From assembly GCA_001599755.1 (NCBI GenBank), contig BCHX01000003.1, positions 1,106,276 to 1,170,275 on the forward strand: DNA of 64,000 nucleotides, given 5' to 3'. Source of the DNA: Gliomastix tumulicola. Its lineage: Eukaryota > Ascomycota > Sordariomycetes > Hypocreales > Bionectriaceae. Both the position numbers and the translations under genes were made by a program. The first letter of the stretch is position 1, and each line of letters starts with the position of its first letter. Positions 10,534-23,594 of the stretch are shown piece by piece. The notes beneath the pieces are model-generated. The model worked only from the letters and a program-made list of their open reading frames with translations. It did no database searches and was not told the DNA's origin.

Positions 10534-13364
10534 ATGGATGATGTCGACGAGCTTGTCATTAGTCCCTTCAGGGAGATTGTGGAAAAGGGCAAGCTGGCCA
10601 TTGGCAATGCTGGTGACGGCCAGCCCATCATGGCCAAGGCCGCCCAGATGCTCGTCAAGGAGGGCGAGCGAGGCCTGAAGCGCATCGAGCCTCTGTGCAG
10701 GAAGCAGTTCGAGGACTATGGTGTTGCGTTTGTGGCCGCGCTCAAGGACAACGGTAAGCGCACTGTCTCATGCCGTGCGAGCGTGGCGAAGCTGACCACG
10801 TTTGGATGTGCTGCAGATGAGATTGCCAAGTATCGCGCCGAGCTGACGGACCTGCTGTGGGACTTTGACGACTATGTTGAGCCGGATTCCTTCGACACCG
10901 ACAAGTTCGCCGAGCTGCAGACGGCCTCCCGGAAGGCGGCGCCCAAGATATACGACATTCTGATGCGGATGAAGCTCGACATCTCCTTCAGGGACGACCT
11001 GTCATCTCGAGGCTCCATTGCACAGCTGCCGACGCCTACCTCACCGCCTACGATCCCAGCACTCTTCTCTACGGGTTCGCATAGTTTGTTGGGATCAGGC
11101 GGCTCCGTGACGGATTTCCGCCATGTCGACGAGGCGACGGCTCAGATGCGGAAGCTGCTGCAGCAGGCCAACTTCGACGACGGGCCACCGAGACCGCCGT
11201 CGGCGAACCCGTGGGACTGGCAGACGAAGCAGTCTGCCGATGGTCGGGGCCAGGACGAGAGCGAGAGCGTCCATCACCGGGCAGGTGACGAGTCGCCAGT
11301 CCTCCCAAGCGGAACACCCGGCTCGGAGCCGCGACGGCAGTCTTTCGTCACCCCGCAGCCGACTCCGAGCGTCACGAGTGCGCCCTCGGAACATGGTGGC
11401 AGCCAGCACGATGGCGAGGACCGTCGCCTCAGCAGCGTCAGCACGTCGAGTCACAACACGTTTGGCCACGGCTACCAGCGCCAGAAGAACGTCATGTCTT
11501 CGTACTCGATCCCGGAAAATTCTGTGACGGAACAGCAGAACGGCATGATCCCGTATTTCCAGACAACCAACACATTCTCCCCTGTTTCACCTCACGGACG
11601 ACAGACGTCGATGACTCCGTCTACGAAATCTGAGGCGGGCACGGCAGGCGATGCCGACCATGTTCTCCCTTCACCTGGCGACACGCATCCCCCGTCCGGT
11701 TTCAACCCTGTCCCGTCGTTGGGCAGGCCAAGTCCCTTGCCTCCGGCGATCCTCGAGGCTCAGCCTGGATTGGAAGTGGTCGAGATGCCGAAAAATAACG
11801 AGAGCGATCTGGGCCCGATCCCAGTCGAGACAGAGCGTCAGGGATCCGAGACGCAGAGCACCTCTCCTACGCCTTCACACTCGCTTGTACCGCAGACACC
11901 GCTGTCGACTCATGGGTCCATCGCCTCGATAGACATTCCCATCATCCAGAGCGCCATCGGCGAGTCAAGTTCGTTCCGAATCGCCAAGGGCTTCTGCGAC
12001 GGCGCCGCCGAGGTTATCCGAGGCGGAATTGGCGTGAAGAGGACCAAGAAACCCGTTGTATCTATCATGCCCGTCCCCCCTACTGCGCAACTCAGGTGTA
12101 CTAACTTTGATTGATAGGGATTCGCCTCGACAGCCACCGTTGCGAGATGCCTCAACTGCTTGTACGAGCTGGACTTTGCTGAGATTGAGAAGGACGTGAA
12201 CAAGGAGGGTATGTCTACATTCAATTCTCCCCATGGGCGAAGCTCATGTATCTCCGGATCCTCTGGCCACTGACATCTACCTTCTAGAGCGAGGAAACTT
12301 CACCAGGAACGGCATCAACTTCCGCGTGCGATTCCTCCAGAAGAGCCACGTCGGAACAAAGAGAGTCGACGATGTGCAGTATGCGTGCGTCTTCTGCGTA
12401 CAACACGGGCGCACCGTCGATCGCAGCGACGCGACCATCTTCTTCAACCAGAAGGCTCTGTTTGACCATCTGGCCCGCCATCCTCGTCCTCTTCCCCATG
12501 TCCCGGGCATCACCGTCATCGACGAGCCCGAGGTGCCGACCAAGTACCGCAACGACTACGACATCCACTTCCGCGCCCCGACGCAGCGGCATCCGTGTAT
12601 CGACAGGATGACAGAGCTGTCGCACATGCCGTCCGGTGTGGCCAAGGACCAGGCGAGGCGCATGTACGGGCAACGACTGCTCTACGACCGGTCACCCGCC
12701 CTGGAGCTCGCACAGGGCGCAAGAGTCGTGGGGCTTACGTGGCCCGTCCAGTACCAGGGCGAGTGGTGCTTCGGATGGCATGACGGGAACTGGGCGTCTG
12801 TGCCGACAGACCTGCTCAAGCTGGATCTACCGCCGAGTAGCGTGATCAGGTACGACAGGACAAGCCTTGTTCGCGGCAAGGCGCGGTGGAAGTTCTCGGT
12901 CAAGGAGAAGGATTCCAAGGATAAGTCGGAGTGGTTGAAGTTTGACAAGGGCGAGATCATCAGCAACATTGCTTGTAAGTTTGTTCCTTGGCCGTCTGGT
13001 GATTGTCAGGGTTGTTGTACTAATTCTGGGCGACACAGGGGTTGACCCAGATCACTGGTGCTGGTCCGGGACCAACTCGAAGGGCAAGACGGGCATCTTC
13101 CCGCAGGCGTACATCGACACAACCCAGCTCCAGGAGCCCGAGTCGGCCAGTCTAGCACGAGTAGGCTCGTTGAGCGAGGAGAAGGCCCGATCTACGGGAG
13201 GCTTCATGTCCAAGTTTGGTATGCGCAAGCCCTCGACAACGCAACGCCCGCCTAGCGCGTCGGGCTCAACGCACAGTCGCGATACCACAGCCACGTCCAC
13301 GTCGGCAAGGCGGGGGCGTCATCCGGCGCCAGGCGACGGGTCAAGCGTGACGGGCTGGGCATGA
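10534..13364 (+). CDS. Conserved fungal SH3-domain protein, function unknown
   Basis: Five exons: 10534-10753, 10817-12054, 12118-12208, 12288-12974 and 13039-13364 (853 aa). The N-terminal ~150 residues are helical and begin MDDVDELVISPFREIVEKG. Then comes a Ser/Pro-rich, probably disordered region (about 160-460). A conserved Cys-containing block follows (GFASTATVARCLNCLYELDF then RFLQKSHVGTKRVDDVQYACVFC), and finally an SH3-like domain read across the last intron (FDKGEIISNIAWVDPDHWCWSG...GIFPQAYI). The tail is Ser/Thr/Arg-rich. The intron at 12055-12117 is the least certain: its 5' site is GTTGTA, but the branch site ACTAAC and protein continuity (KKP then GFAST) support it. The first intron (10754-10816) is in frame and stop-free. 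Likely an adaptor binding Pro-rich partners, by inference from the SH3 fold alone. Confidence 0.83.
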
Positions 13365-14690
13365 GGGAACAACAGGTAGCTAGGCGTGGTTTGCAAAGCA
13401 AAGTGTTTGGATACCCCCTTTTTTTTCCACAATATTTAGATCTACACAAACGATAGAACGGCCTCGGTCATCGGGCGATATGTAAAGTCACACATAAAGT
13501 TGCCCTTTTACCGCTCACCACCTGCTCATGGAGGATAATGATTGTCCTGGATGCCGCCATCTTCACAAGCTCACTGAAGAATCTCCGAGTCTCAACTGCC
13601 GTTGGCGGTGTTGGCGTTGCAGGGGAACCCTGTCGCCTGTAGCCAATTATATCCCGCCAACCGCCGGCGGCTCTCCTCCAGTGGCAAGGGGGGGCCTTTT
13701 CGACCCTCAACCGCCCAGCCAAGCTTAGCTGACGCCGAAACGCCAGGGCATGAAAACCAAATCTCGTTCTGAAACACCGTCGTGGCCCTGACTTGCCCTA
13801 TCAAGCATTGCCGCACGGCCTTGCACCGCCGTGGGGGGAAGGGGGGGGCCAAACACAGCAAATCATTGATTCAAACTCCCTCTGGGCTGGGCAGCAGGCT
13901 GGGTCAAACAAAACACACTTGTTTTTGGGCTCCCCCTTCCCACACACCCCCTGAGAGGAGGCAAAGAAGGGCAAAACAGCAAATGTCCAGCAGGGGATGG
14001 GACGAAGCTGTAACGGCACCAGATCACTTTCGGAGGAGTAGCCCAGATACGAAAAGCTTTGATACGGGGTGCCGTGCCCTGGGCCCTGGGCCTTGGAGAT
14101 GACAAGGAGTGTTTGGCCAAGAGGCGTGTCAAAGCAACAGAGCGGCGCTTGGCTTGCTCTGCTGGTGAGGCATTGCCCTGGCTCCTGTGCGCTTTTAACA
14201 TGATACGCTAGAGGCAGATTGCGAGGCGATTCACTCGTGCGGTGCTTGTATGTATGTATGTATGTATGTATGTATGTATATATCCCCGGTCTGCCCGTCA
14301 TGCCGGCTTGAGGTAGATCTTCTTCTGGACCTCACCACCCACACCGACTGCGTCACGGTTGTTTGGTTTGGCCCTCGTTTGCCCGTTAATCCTCACCCAA
14401 AGACATTCTTTTCTTTTCAAGGCATGCTGGTCATTCATTAGCTGATTTCTGGAAATCTAATCTCTATTTTGCACATCACCATTCATTACAATACATACGT
14501 TCGTTCGCTTCTTAGTGCTTTGGACACTATCACTCATTTCTATATCCTGGGCAACGAGACAGACCCTAGTGGTTCTAACCGACTTACACAACGAACGATA
14601 CCAACTCTCTTGAGAAACTGAGATAAAAGGAAAATACCCCGGAGGTAAAGAGAGGAGGTAAAGAGAAAGAAAAAGAAAATACTTTGAAAA
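13365..14690. other. Intergenic, SH3 gene to GH76 gene
   Basis: No gene recognised. Holds the (TGTA)8 microsatellite listed separately and an A/C-rich stretch before the GH76 ATG that is probably its 5' leader (about 14440-14690). Confidence 0.55.
14247..14279. repeat. (TGTA)8 microsatellite
   Basis: Eight uninterrupted TGTA units running into TATAT, about 410 bp upstream of the GH76 start codon. The TATAT end could serve as a distant TATA-like element but that is speculation. Confidence 0.95.
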
Positions 14691-15887
14691 ATGCTCTCCC
14701 GAACCGCATCCGCCCTCGCTGGCGCCCTCCTGCTCATGCCCTCGGGCAGCATCGCCGCGAGCCCGCAGGACTACACCGACCACGCCGTCAGCGCGATCCA
14801 GACGCTCAACGCGCAGTGGTACGACACGGCGACGGGCATCTGGGACGGGGCGTGGTGGAACAGCGCCAACGTGCTGACGACGCTCGCCGACTTCACGAGC
14901 CTGCGCCTCGGCGACGCCAACGGGCTCAACCTGGGCGGGTACATGCTCAACACGTGGCAGCAGGCGCAGAAGGTGCGCGTGGCGACCATCAAGACGTTCG
15001 ACGAGGAGGGGATCCCCGTGTCGACCAACTGCATGGGGGACGGCTGCCGGCGGAAGCGGGAGTTCCGCGGGAGCGTGAGGAAGAGGCAGTTTGACGACTT
15101 CACCAACACCTTCATGGACGACAACTTCTGGTGGAACCTGGGTCTGATTCGGGCGTTCGACGTGACGGGGGATGCGCGCTATCTCGACTCGGCCGTGACC
15201 ATCTTCGACGAGACGCGGGATGTCGGCCTGGGCGGCCCCTGCAACGGAGGCATGTACTGGAACACGGACCGTGACTACGTCAACGCCATCACCAACGAGC
15301 TGTACCTCTTCGCCGCGGCGTCCCTCGCGAACCGCATCCCCGAGGAGCCCAAGTACCTGCGGATCGCCAAGGAGCAGTGGTCCTGGTTCCAGGCCAGCGG
15401 CATGATCAACGACGACAACCTCGTCAACGACGGCCTCGACGCCAACTGCAGGAACAACGGCCTGCAGACCTGGTCCTACAACCAGGGCGTCATCCTCGGC
15501 GCCCTCGCGGAGCTCTCGCGCGCCACGGGCGACGCCTCCCTCCTCGACGAGGCGCACGCCATCGCCGCCGCCGCCATCGAGCACCTCTCCAGCGGCGACG
15601 GCGTCCTCATCGAGACGGACAACTGCGAGCTGCTCCCGGGCAACTGCGGGCGCGACGGGCAGCAGTTCAAGGGCATCTTCGTGCGCAACCTGCGGTACCT
15701 GCACGAGGCCTCGCCCAAGGCCGCGTACCGCGAGTTCATCACCAAGAACGCCGACGTCATCTGGGCCAACAACCGCAACGACGAGAACATGCTGGGCGTC
15801 GCGTGGAACGGCCCGTTTGTGTCGGCGACGGGCATGTCGCAGAGCGCGGCGCTGGATGTGCTGGTGGCTGCTATTGCTGTTGCTTAA
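14691..15887 (+). CDS. Secreted GH76 alpha-1,6-mannanase-like protein
   Basis: Single exon, 398 aa. N-terminal signal peptide (MLSRTASALAGALLLMPSGSIAA). Glycoside hydrolase family 76, which cleaves alpha-1,6-mannan backbones; fungal members (Dcw1/Dfg5 type) help attach GPI proteins to the wall. The adjacent catalytic aspartates are D143-D144 in FMDDNFWWNLGLIRAFDVTGD, and the family's WSYNQGVILGALAEL helix is present at about 261-275. Unlike Dcw1/Dfg5, no convincing GPI signal is seen: the last residues (LDVLVAAIAVA) look like the normal final helix. An insertion just before the catalytic pair holds two cysteines (C114, C119) and two kexin-like basic sites (RRKR 120-123, RKR 130-132). A long antisense frame across the gene is a codon-bias shadow. 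Confidence 0.9.
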   Translation: MLSRTASALAGALLLMPSGSIAASPQDYTDHAVSAIQTLNAQWYDTATGIWDGAWWNSANVLTTLADFTSLRLGDANGLNLGGYMLNTWQQAQKVRVATIKTFDEEGIPVSTNCMGDGCRRKREFRGSVRKRQFDDFTNTFMDDNFWWNLGLIRAFDVTGDARYLDSAVTIFDETRDVGLGGPCNGGMYWNTDRDYVNAITNELYLFAAASLANRIPEEPKYLRIAKEQWSWFQASGMINDDNLVNDGLDANCRNNGLQTWSYNQGVILGALAELSRATGDASLLDEAHAIAAAAIEHLSSGDGVLIETDNCELLPGNCGRDGQQFKGIFVRNLRYLHEASPKAAYREFITKNADVIWANNRNDENMLGVAWNGPFVSATGMSQSAALDVLVAAIAVA

Positions 15888-16229
15888 TTAAAGGGGGTGG
15901 TTGCTTCTTTTCGGATGTGGTTTTCCTCTTTTTCGTTTAGCCAAGATAGCACGGAGTTGACGACGACTTGCGAAGTCGCGGGATACCCTAGATAGTTGAA
16001 ATATACCCCTTTGGATGAGGTGCGTTTGTCTTTTGCCTGCCTGCTTGCTTGCTTTGTGTGGTGTAAGTGAGGCCTGGCCTGTCCTCCCTCCAGTGTAAGT
16101 GGATACAGTGTGTCAGTTCGCCCACAGAAACTCTTCGCACTGTCCTTACCTCATCCATCAACTTCAGGGTCCTTGACGCCCGATATTCACCCCCATCTTC
16201 ACGACTTTCTCCCCGGACCTTGAATCACG
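15888..16229. other. Short intergenic, GH76 to cofactor D
   Basis: 342 bp holding the GH76 3' end and the cofactor D leader; nothing else seen. Confidence 0.5.
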
Positions 16230-19200
16230 ATGGATATCGCCGAGGCCGACGTCGACATCAAGCTGCAGAAGATCTCGGCCGACCTCATCCAAGAGTTCGA
16301 CAAGTCGCTCCCGACGCTGCTGCGCAGACAAGACGCAAATGGCGGCTCCCGAGTGCGCTCCCGCGTCCGCGCGAGGGAGGTCGACTGGATGACGGGCAGC
16401 CTGCTCGATCCCTTCCAGGAGCTGCCTCAGCTTCTCGATCCCCATCTGCCCAGATGGATCCCGTTTCTCGCCGAGGCGTACCTGGAGCATCTGCGGCTAG
16501 GCGGCAGCGGCGCGGGGAGACATAAGACTCGTCAGGCGGCGTCGAAGCTGCTCGTGTCTGTCGGGCATGCCATCTGCAAGATCTTGTATACGTTTTGCAA
16601 GATCCGCGGGGAGAAGGTCATTGTGCATTTTCTAAATGTCGAGACGAGGTATCTGGAGCTGCTGCTCACCGCCTTCGAGGAGGCCGAGGTTGAGTCGAAA
16701 GCTGAGTATGAGGCCCGGGAGGCCGGGGCTGAGGGTCATGGCTCCCAGCCTGATGGGTGGACGTGGGAGCAGCGGTATATCGTTCTGCTGTGGCTGTCAC
16801 ACCTTCTCCTGGCGCCCTTTGACCTCTCGACTATCTCGTCGGTGGACCTCGAGGAGTCGAGCATGGAGGCGATCCCCGGTCTCACTTTGCCGGAGAATCT
16901 GCCGGGCATCACGCAGAGAGTGATCCCGCTTGCTATCAAATACCTCGCCTCGCCGGGAAAGGAGAGGGACGGGGCCAAGGCCCTCCTCGCCAGGATGGCT
17001 ATGCGTAGGGATATGCAACAGCTCGGGGTCCTAAAGTGCCTCGTGAACTGGGCCTTGTCGTCGCTCTCTGGATCCCGGAGCGACGAAGATGGCACTGTGT
17101 ACCGCTATCTTGGTGTGCTCTCGTTTCTGGCGGCCATTCTACGCTCTTCTTCCCATACCTCGGACACGGAACCATATCTGGCGCCCATCTTCCACAGGGT
17201 GTATGGCATGGCTGAGGAGAATAGCCCTGTCTCGAAGACGATCACGTCTTTTGCTTTGGCGAGAAAGATGATACTGAAAGTGATACGATCGGTCATCATC
17301 ACGCTACTCCGACATCCGGTGCAGGACATGGCCAATACAGAGCTAACAGAAAATGCCATCGCGTACCTCTTGGAGAGCCTGTCGGACAACGACACACCTG
17401 TCCGGCTGGCCGCAAGCAAGTCCCTGAGTATCATCACGCTAAAGCTTGACAGTGACATGGCTTCTCAGGTCGTCGAGGCCGTCTTGGAGTCACTGAACCG
17501 GAATGTGCTGTGGAAGAAGTCGCAGGGCGGAACTCTGGTGCGAGATCTCGCCGCGGTGGATTATCTAGAGTGGCATGGGCTGATGCTCACCCTGTCCCAC
17601 CTCCTCTACAGGCGCTCTCCGCCACAGGAGCAGCTGTCTGACATTGTTCATGCCCTTCTGTTGGGTCTGTCCTTTGAACAGCGCAGCACCGCGGGTACGA
17701 GTGTCGGGGCAAACGTGCGTGATGCCGCTTGCTTCGGCGTTTGGGCGCTCGCTCGCCGCTATACCTCCCAGGAGCTTCTTGCCGTCCCTACCGAGTCTGT
17801 TTTCGCCGCAAAGGCTCACCCCGAGTCGAGCTCTATTCTGCAGGTCCTTGCGACGGAGCTTGTGACGTCCGCATCCCTCGATCCGGCGGGCAATATCAGG
17901 CGGGGTGCATCCGCTGCCTTGCAGGAACTCATCGGCCGCCATCCGGACACCGTAGAAAAGGGGATTTGGGTCGTCCAAGCGGTGGATTATCACGCTGTTG
18001 CGAGAAGGTCACGAGCCGTGGAGGAGGTTGCCCTCGGCGCCGTAAAGCTCTCAAGCCAGTACGGCCACGCAATCTCGGATGCGATCCTTGGATGGAGAGG
18101 CGTCGGCGATCCGGATGCCGCCTCCAGGAGGGTGACAGGAGCGTCATTTGGGATTCTCACAGCAGAGATGGCAACCGGTACAGACGGCGAAGGGTTCGCT
18201 GGTTTCGACGCATCGGTCAAGCAACTTGTTGCAAAACTCCAAGCACTGGAGAAGCGGCAGGTGGAAGAGCGCCACGGGCTTCTCCTCTGCCTTGCAGCTA
18301 CTCTAGAGCAGGTTCCAAGGCTTCTCTCGACGACAGAGAAACGTGACCTAAGCTCTGAAGCTGAAGCTGCTGTTGACCATATCTTGTCCGAGGTTTCACT
18401 GCTGCTCGACTCTCAAAACACCTTGTCTTCGCGAAGACCAGAGCTCATCGCTGAGGCTGGAGGGCGACTCGTCATGTCCCTGGTACCACTGCTTCAAGCC
18501 AAACTTCTAGGGACGCAGAACCTCACAGGCTCAAGCCAGTTCTATGAACCTGGTGCTTCATCGCCTTACTTGGAGTTCGCTTCTACCACCCAGGCAACTC
18601 TAGCCAAGGATCCGTTTGTCGAGAAGGTCATGGTTAAGTTAGGGGATATTCTACCGACATGGCTTACTCGGAATGAATCGGATGTTATTGAGCCGGCATC
18701 TTGCGCTGCTCTGACTGTCCTGGTGTTCTCGTATCCCGAGGATAGAGAGGCTATCCTGGAGTCTTGGGCCAGCGCAGTACGGACGAAGCCGACAAGCCGC
18801 ACCACTTCTCGGGGCGAAGGCTACTTTCACGCTCTTGCATCGGCTCAACCCCTGGCTCATCTCGCTCACGGGTCGGATGTTGTTTGTGATGCGCTCCTCC
18901 AGAGGTGGGCGGCGGATCCTGACATTGAGACTCGAGTTGCGATCCTGCAGAGCCTTACCCACAGCCAGGTCCTCATTGATAGGCCTCTTCTCTTCTTAAG
19001 GCTACTCACGGACGGCCTGAATGATTATACGACAACGGCGCGGGGTGATGTTGGATCGCTCGTTCGAATGCAGGCCCTCAAGGCCGTGAGGGTACTTTGG
19101 CAGGACGTTCAAGGAACAGGAGGCAGTGCCTCGTGGTTTGCAGAGTCTATCAAGTCTCTGTTCTACAGCACGCTGCGATTATCAGCCGAAAAGCTAGACA

Positions 19201-20037
19201 GAGTCCGGCCAGAGGCGCAAATAGCTATATCGCTGCTCATGGGACGAGAGTAAGTTGTGGCATACCCCCCGTTTATGACCGTCTTGAGAGACGACACCAC
19301 TAACGTGTGTTTCCAGACACGCTGCTAGATTCAGAAGTCTCACCTTCTCGTCCCAGGAATACTTCCAGACTCTCCTGAGCCTTATACACGTTGACTACCT
19401 GGTCCCCAGCCTTCAGGACACTGCCCAGGCCAACACCCAGGACTGGATTGCAAACCTTCTCTCCGGCTTCGTTACATCGGCGGATACAGGCAACGAAGAC
19501 CTCGTGATCGCGAGCCGAGCAGCCCTCACAGGCTTCTGCGACGCGTCCTCCGAGAACCTAGAGCTCGTGTGCAGCTCCCTTCTACAGAACCTCAAGTCCT
19601 ACCAGGGCGAGGACAGGATCCTCGTGCCGACGCTGGAGATGGTCGCGTTCCTCTTCCACGTGGGCCTCTTCCAGCGCAGCCGGGACGTGAGCATGCGCAG
19701 CCTGTGTCTCCAGGCGCAGAAGGCAGGCTACAAGACGGGCAACGTGCGCAAGATCGAGGCAAGCATCAAGGTCTACGGCGGCGTGGCCGGCGCCGGCGGT
19801 CTCGGGGCGGAGGAGGAGGAGGAGGAGGAGGACGGCGCGCAGGAGGCGCGGAGGAGGCTCGGAGCGCTGCTCTTCCACCCCTGGCCCAAGGTGCGGACCA
19901 CGGTCGTGGACGAGCTCTGGAACTGCACGAGCGGCGTCGGAGAAGACGCGCCCAGGGACAGGCTGCTCGGCGTCGACTGGGGGAAGGCGCGCAAGGACGA
20001 GATCAAGGCCGTGGTCCAAGAGCTACAGCTGCAGTGA
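16230..20037 (+). CDS. Tubulin-folding cofactor D
   Basis: Two exons, 16230-19249 and 19317-20037 (1246 aa). TBCD (yeast Cin1, fission yeast Alp1) binds beta-tubulin after the chaperonin and joins cofactors C and E to form the alpha/beta dimer. The sequence is an alpha-helical HEAT-repeat protein over its full length. Family hallmarks include the N-terminal ILYTFCKIRGEKVIVHFL segment, ETRYLELLL, WEQRYIVLLWLSHLLLAPFDL, the block KSLSIITLKLD, and the C-terminal region after the intron. Length fits the family (about 1100-1250 aa). The join restores GRE-HAARFRSLTFSS. Close to the C-terminus an acidic run of eight Glu sits in a loop (19810-19835). No regulatory site was recognised upstream. Confidence 0.94.
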
Positions 20038-20860
20038 CCGGGGGGTTTCGTTTTGGGGGGAGGCTATTACGTCTTCGGACCAGAGCATGACGCAGGGAAA
20101 GAGATGTTTTTTTTTGTCTCTTTCCCTTCCGCTTGCATAGGCGTGATATTCAGTTAGAGTAGCATTAAAACCTCTCGCAAGGCCTTTTGTACCCGTCGGG
20201 AGACGAGCCACTGCCACTGCGACATGCCTCAAATAGCCGCCCATCAAGTGCCCTCTCTACACTAAGAGACGGTTTTACGCCTTTTTTATTTCGTATCCCA
20301 CGCCAATGGCGAGACCCAGCACAGACAAAAGTGCATGACAGAAAAGACAGCTGTCAGATCCCCGATACGGAATCCCAAAGAGGAAGCTTCAAAAGGCGTC
20401 ACTGAGGCGAACAAAAAAAAAAAGATCGCACGGTTGCAATCGGCCGTCGCCCCCTTTGCGTCACCGGCTTCTTTCTAGGAAGAAGAAAGTCCTACTTAGT
20501 AAAGAGAAAGAGAGAGAAAATCTCATATTGGTTCATTTTCTGTTGCCTAGGTAGGAAAGAAAATCATGCGACATGAAGCATAGCGTGAGGAAATGAACAG
20601 TGGCATACTAGCTACACTAACTAGCCAGCACCACCAGGGCCTGTGCCAGCTTCGGGATCGTCAGGGAAGGCCATCCGAGGGAGAAAGAGAGAGAGAGAGG
20701 GAGAGAGAGAGAGGAGACAGCCGGAATCCGGTGTCTGGACGATTGGGAATCGCGATCTGGGACGGGGTCGGTCTAGATCGCGGCCAATGTCTCGAACGGC
20801 TGGCTGATGCATAATAAGACACGGGAAGCTGGGAAGTCACTATCAATCGATCCAGTCCCA

Positions 20861-20880
20861 GCAAGCAAGCAAGCAAGCAA
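20861..20880. repeat. (GCAA)5 microsatellite
   Basis: Five exact GCAA units, followed about 150 bp later by a related imperfect AGGC/AGAC array. Confidence 0.9.
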
Positions 20881-21028
20881 GCATGTGATGTACTCCGTAC
20901 GATAACCTGACGGGCGGTCCAGAACGGTGTAAGGCTGGGGGGGTCTCAGGGCTGCCTTGCTTGCTGCGCATCAAACACGGATCGTCTCGAACCTGGACCA
21001 CCAGCAGTCGAGCCAGCAAAAAACATGG

Positions 21029-21066
21029 TAGGCAGGCAGGCAGACAGGCAGGCAGACAGGCAGGCA
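21029..21066. repeat. AGGC/AGAC imperfect tandem array
   Basis: Tetranucleotide array alternating GGCA and GACA units, about nine copies. Confidence 0.85.
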
Positions 21067-23594
21067 CAGACCATTCCGCTTATCTGGGCTGTTTTTTTGA
21101 TCCTCGCCTATCGCCCCCTTGAGGTGGCCTGTTCACCACTTCCCTTTAGCGTGTGCCGTTATCAACAGGTGGCTAGCTGGGCTGTCTTGGTGGTGGTGGC
21201 TGGCTCGTAGCAGGGGGAAGGGCATGATGATGGGAATCCCTTGCCGCGTGGCGACAAGATTACAGCGCGGGCAAAAGTCCCTGCGTCTATCGTTTTCTCT
21301 AATCCGTACCTTGGATTTCTTTATCGTGATACACGTATAGGTTTGATAAGAGCAGCGGGGGGTGCGCGCGCAGGTTTGGCTCGTTGGTGGTGCAACGGCA
21401 CCGGAACGCCGAGGCACAGCCCTTTCGGCAAGACTCGATGGCTCAAATGCTTGACTTCTCTCGGCGCCCCCCCCTCGAGTCCAACCGAACCCGGACTGAG
21501 CAGAGAGAGAGACAGAGCCAAGGTCATCATCGCCAGGCAGAAGCCCAAACGTCCACAGGGAAGGCCCAAGGCCAAGCTTTCTTGGGACCTCCGCACATCG
21601 CCAATGACCTCCATTCAGGGGGGGGAAAAGTCGGCGGCGGAAGGTCGACCCCACGTCTGTCTGTCCGTTCTGTGTGATTTGGAACTGGAGTGACGGTCTG
21701 ACATGAGAAAGACGCCTCTTTTTCAGGTGACGGCCGTATCGGTACGTCTGACAGGCTGCTCTGACGGGGCACAGCAAACTCGTGGCAGCCATGCAGGGAT
21801 GCAGGGCAAGCTTTCTCTGCTGCCTCTTAATTTTCCCTATTCTTCCACTCGTTTATCAGGACTGCTAAGAGACAGAGACGGAAAGAGACCCGGATATCGG
21901 CAGCAAAGATGGCTGGCTAGACTAGCCTGCCTGGTCCGTGTGTGATATGCCAATGCAATGCCCTGGCTGGGCTCGTCTCTTTTTTTTAAAGTGGGATGAG
22001 AAAGAGGGTGCTGAGGTCACACTCTCCGCCAGAAAACCTGCAGGGCCGAGATTCTCATGTGAAAGGCCCCAGTGATCAGCTTCCGCCGTCGGCCGCCTCC
22101 AGGACAGGAGCTCATCATACATCATCGTAGCCGGCACACCTCTACCGTGTCTACCGCGTTCGAAGGCCCCAGTCTCACCAGCGAAGCAACGGCATCCCTC
22201 CCCCGTGTCATCATAGTCACCGCTTATTGACCAGGCGGGGTCGAGGCGGTCGGGCCACGAACCAGTCCAAGCCGACGACGGCGTCACTCGAGGCGAGACA
22301 GAGGTGTGCGTGATTCCAAACGGTCGGGATCAAGCTATGCCCACCGCAGCGCTCCGGCGTGTCAAGACGGTACACGGTACACGGTTCAGGTGTTTATAGC
22401 GTTACCCAGGGTTCCGTGATAATGCCATGCCAGATATGTGTCCGCCAATAGTCTACGCCCCTCGCCTGAGGTTGGCAATGATTACGGGCCCAACGCCAAA
22501 AGGTACCACGAGGGGGTGGGCGGTGGGCGGGCAGGACGGATGATAAGGGAAGGGAAAACCTGGAAAAGGCGTGTGACGGCGCTTGCTGCTGGGACCAGTC
22601 GAATCGTCCCTGCGTCTCTCTCGTGTGTCTCTTTTTGTCCCTCACCGATACCCCGGCCTGGCAGCCCATTGGACTCGACCAGGTGCAAGCCCCCCCCCTC
22701 CTCCCCCCTGGCTCTCCCTTATCTCTCGAGAGGCGTCGCTAGTGTGGCACGCTAACCCTCCTGCTGCTGCGAGAAATCAAACCAAGCGACCGCCGCAATC
22801 TGGAGGAGGGGGTGGATTGGCCGGCACCTCGTTCTGCCCTACTCGAGGGTGACAGTACCGGTACTTACTCCGTACTTTTTTCGCTTCCCCTGGTCTCCCA
22901 CTCGACGTCGCTTCCGACCCTTGCTGGCTGGTATTTCTTTTAATTTTTTTTTTTCCTGTCTTTCCAGCCACAAAACGCGGTGCGGCCAAGTCACACCAGC
23001 AGGTCGTCCCTGTGTCATGTCTCCCCCCCCATGGCGCTCCTTAGTTCTTGGGTGCTGAGCGACTATTCTGCAAGGCCCTCGCGGCGCCAAGACCCCTTTG
23101 CGCGAAAACGGAGCGGCCAGCTGATAACAATGTCTCTCGTATGTGTCTGGGTGCCGCTGCTATGTAATTTTGGTGTCTCGCGTATGTACCTAACTCCCGG
23201 AGGCGGAGGAATTTGGAAGCAAAGGACGCCTGGGGGGGGGGGGACCGCCGCCCCCTTCATAGTAGTAAGCCCACCCGCCCGCTCGCATCCTTGGTCGAGT
23301 TTCCAATATTTTGGCGGCAGACGAGGACAAAGGTGCCGTCGCGGAAGTGGGCTGGGCTGGCATCACGCAAGTCAGCCTGTACATACTTCGTAACTCGCCA
23401 CCAGGTTTGACGGACGGGGATTGGTGATAGGCCAGAGCTGCTGCTGCAACTGTTGCTGCTGCTTGTGCGAGTGGTAGTGTTTGACGGGCGAATATTTGCT
23501 CCATGTACTCTCGTTATTTCGTCACCTCGGCCCCCAAATCACGGCACCAACCACCCACCCCCTTCGGACCTGTTCCCCCTCTGGAGGGTTGGCT

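Noticed and set aside
14457..15704. 415-codon antisense frame across the GH76 gene
   Set aside because: Repetitive V/E/A/G composition typical of the reverse frame of a GC-rich coding sequence; the sense strand has a signal peptide and clear GH76 motifs.
21133..21792. 219-codon minus-strand frame in the repeat-rich intergenic region
   Set aside because: Low-complexity, overlapped by several equally long plus-strand frames, no motif recognised.
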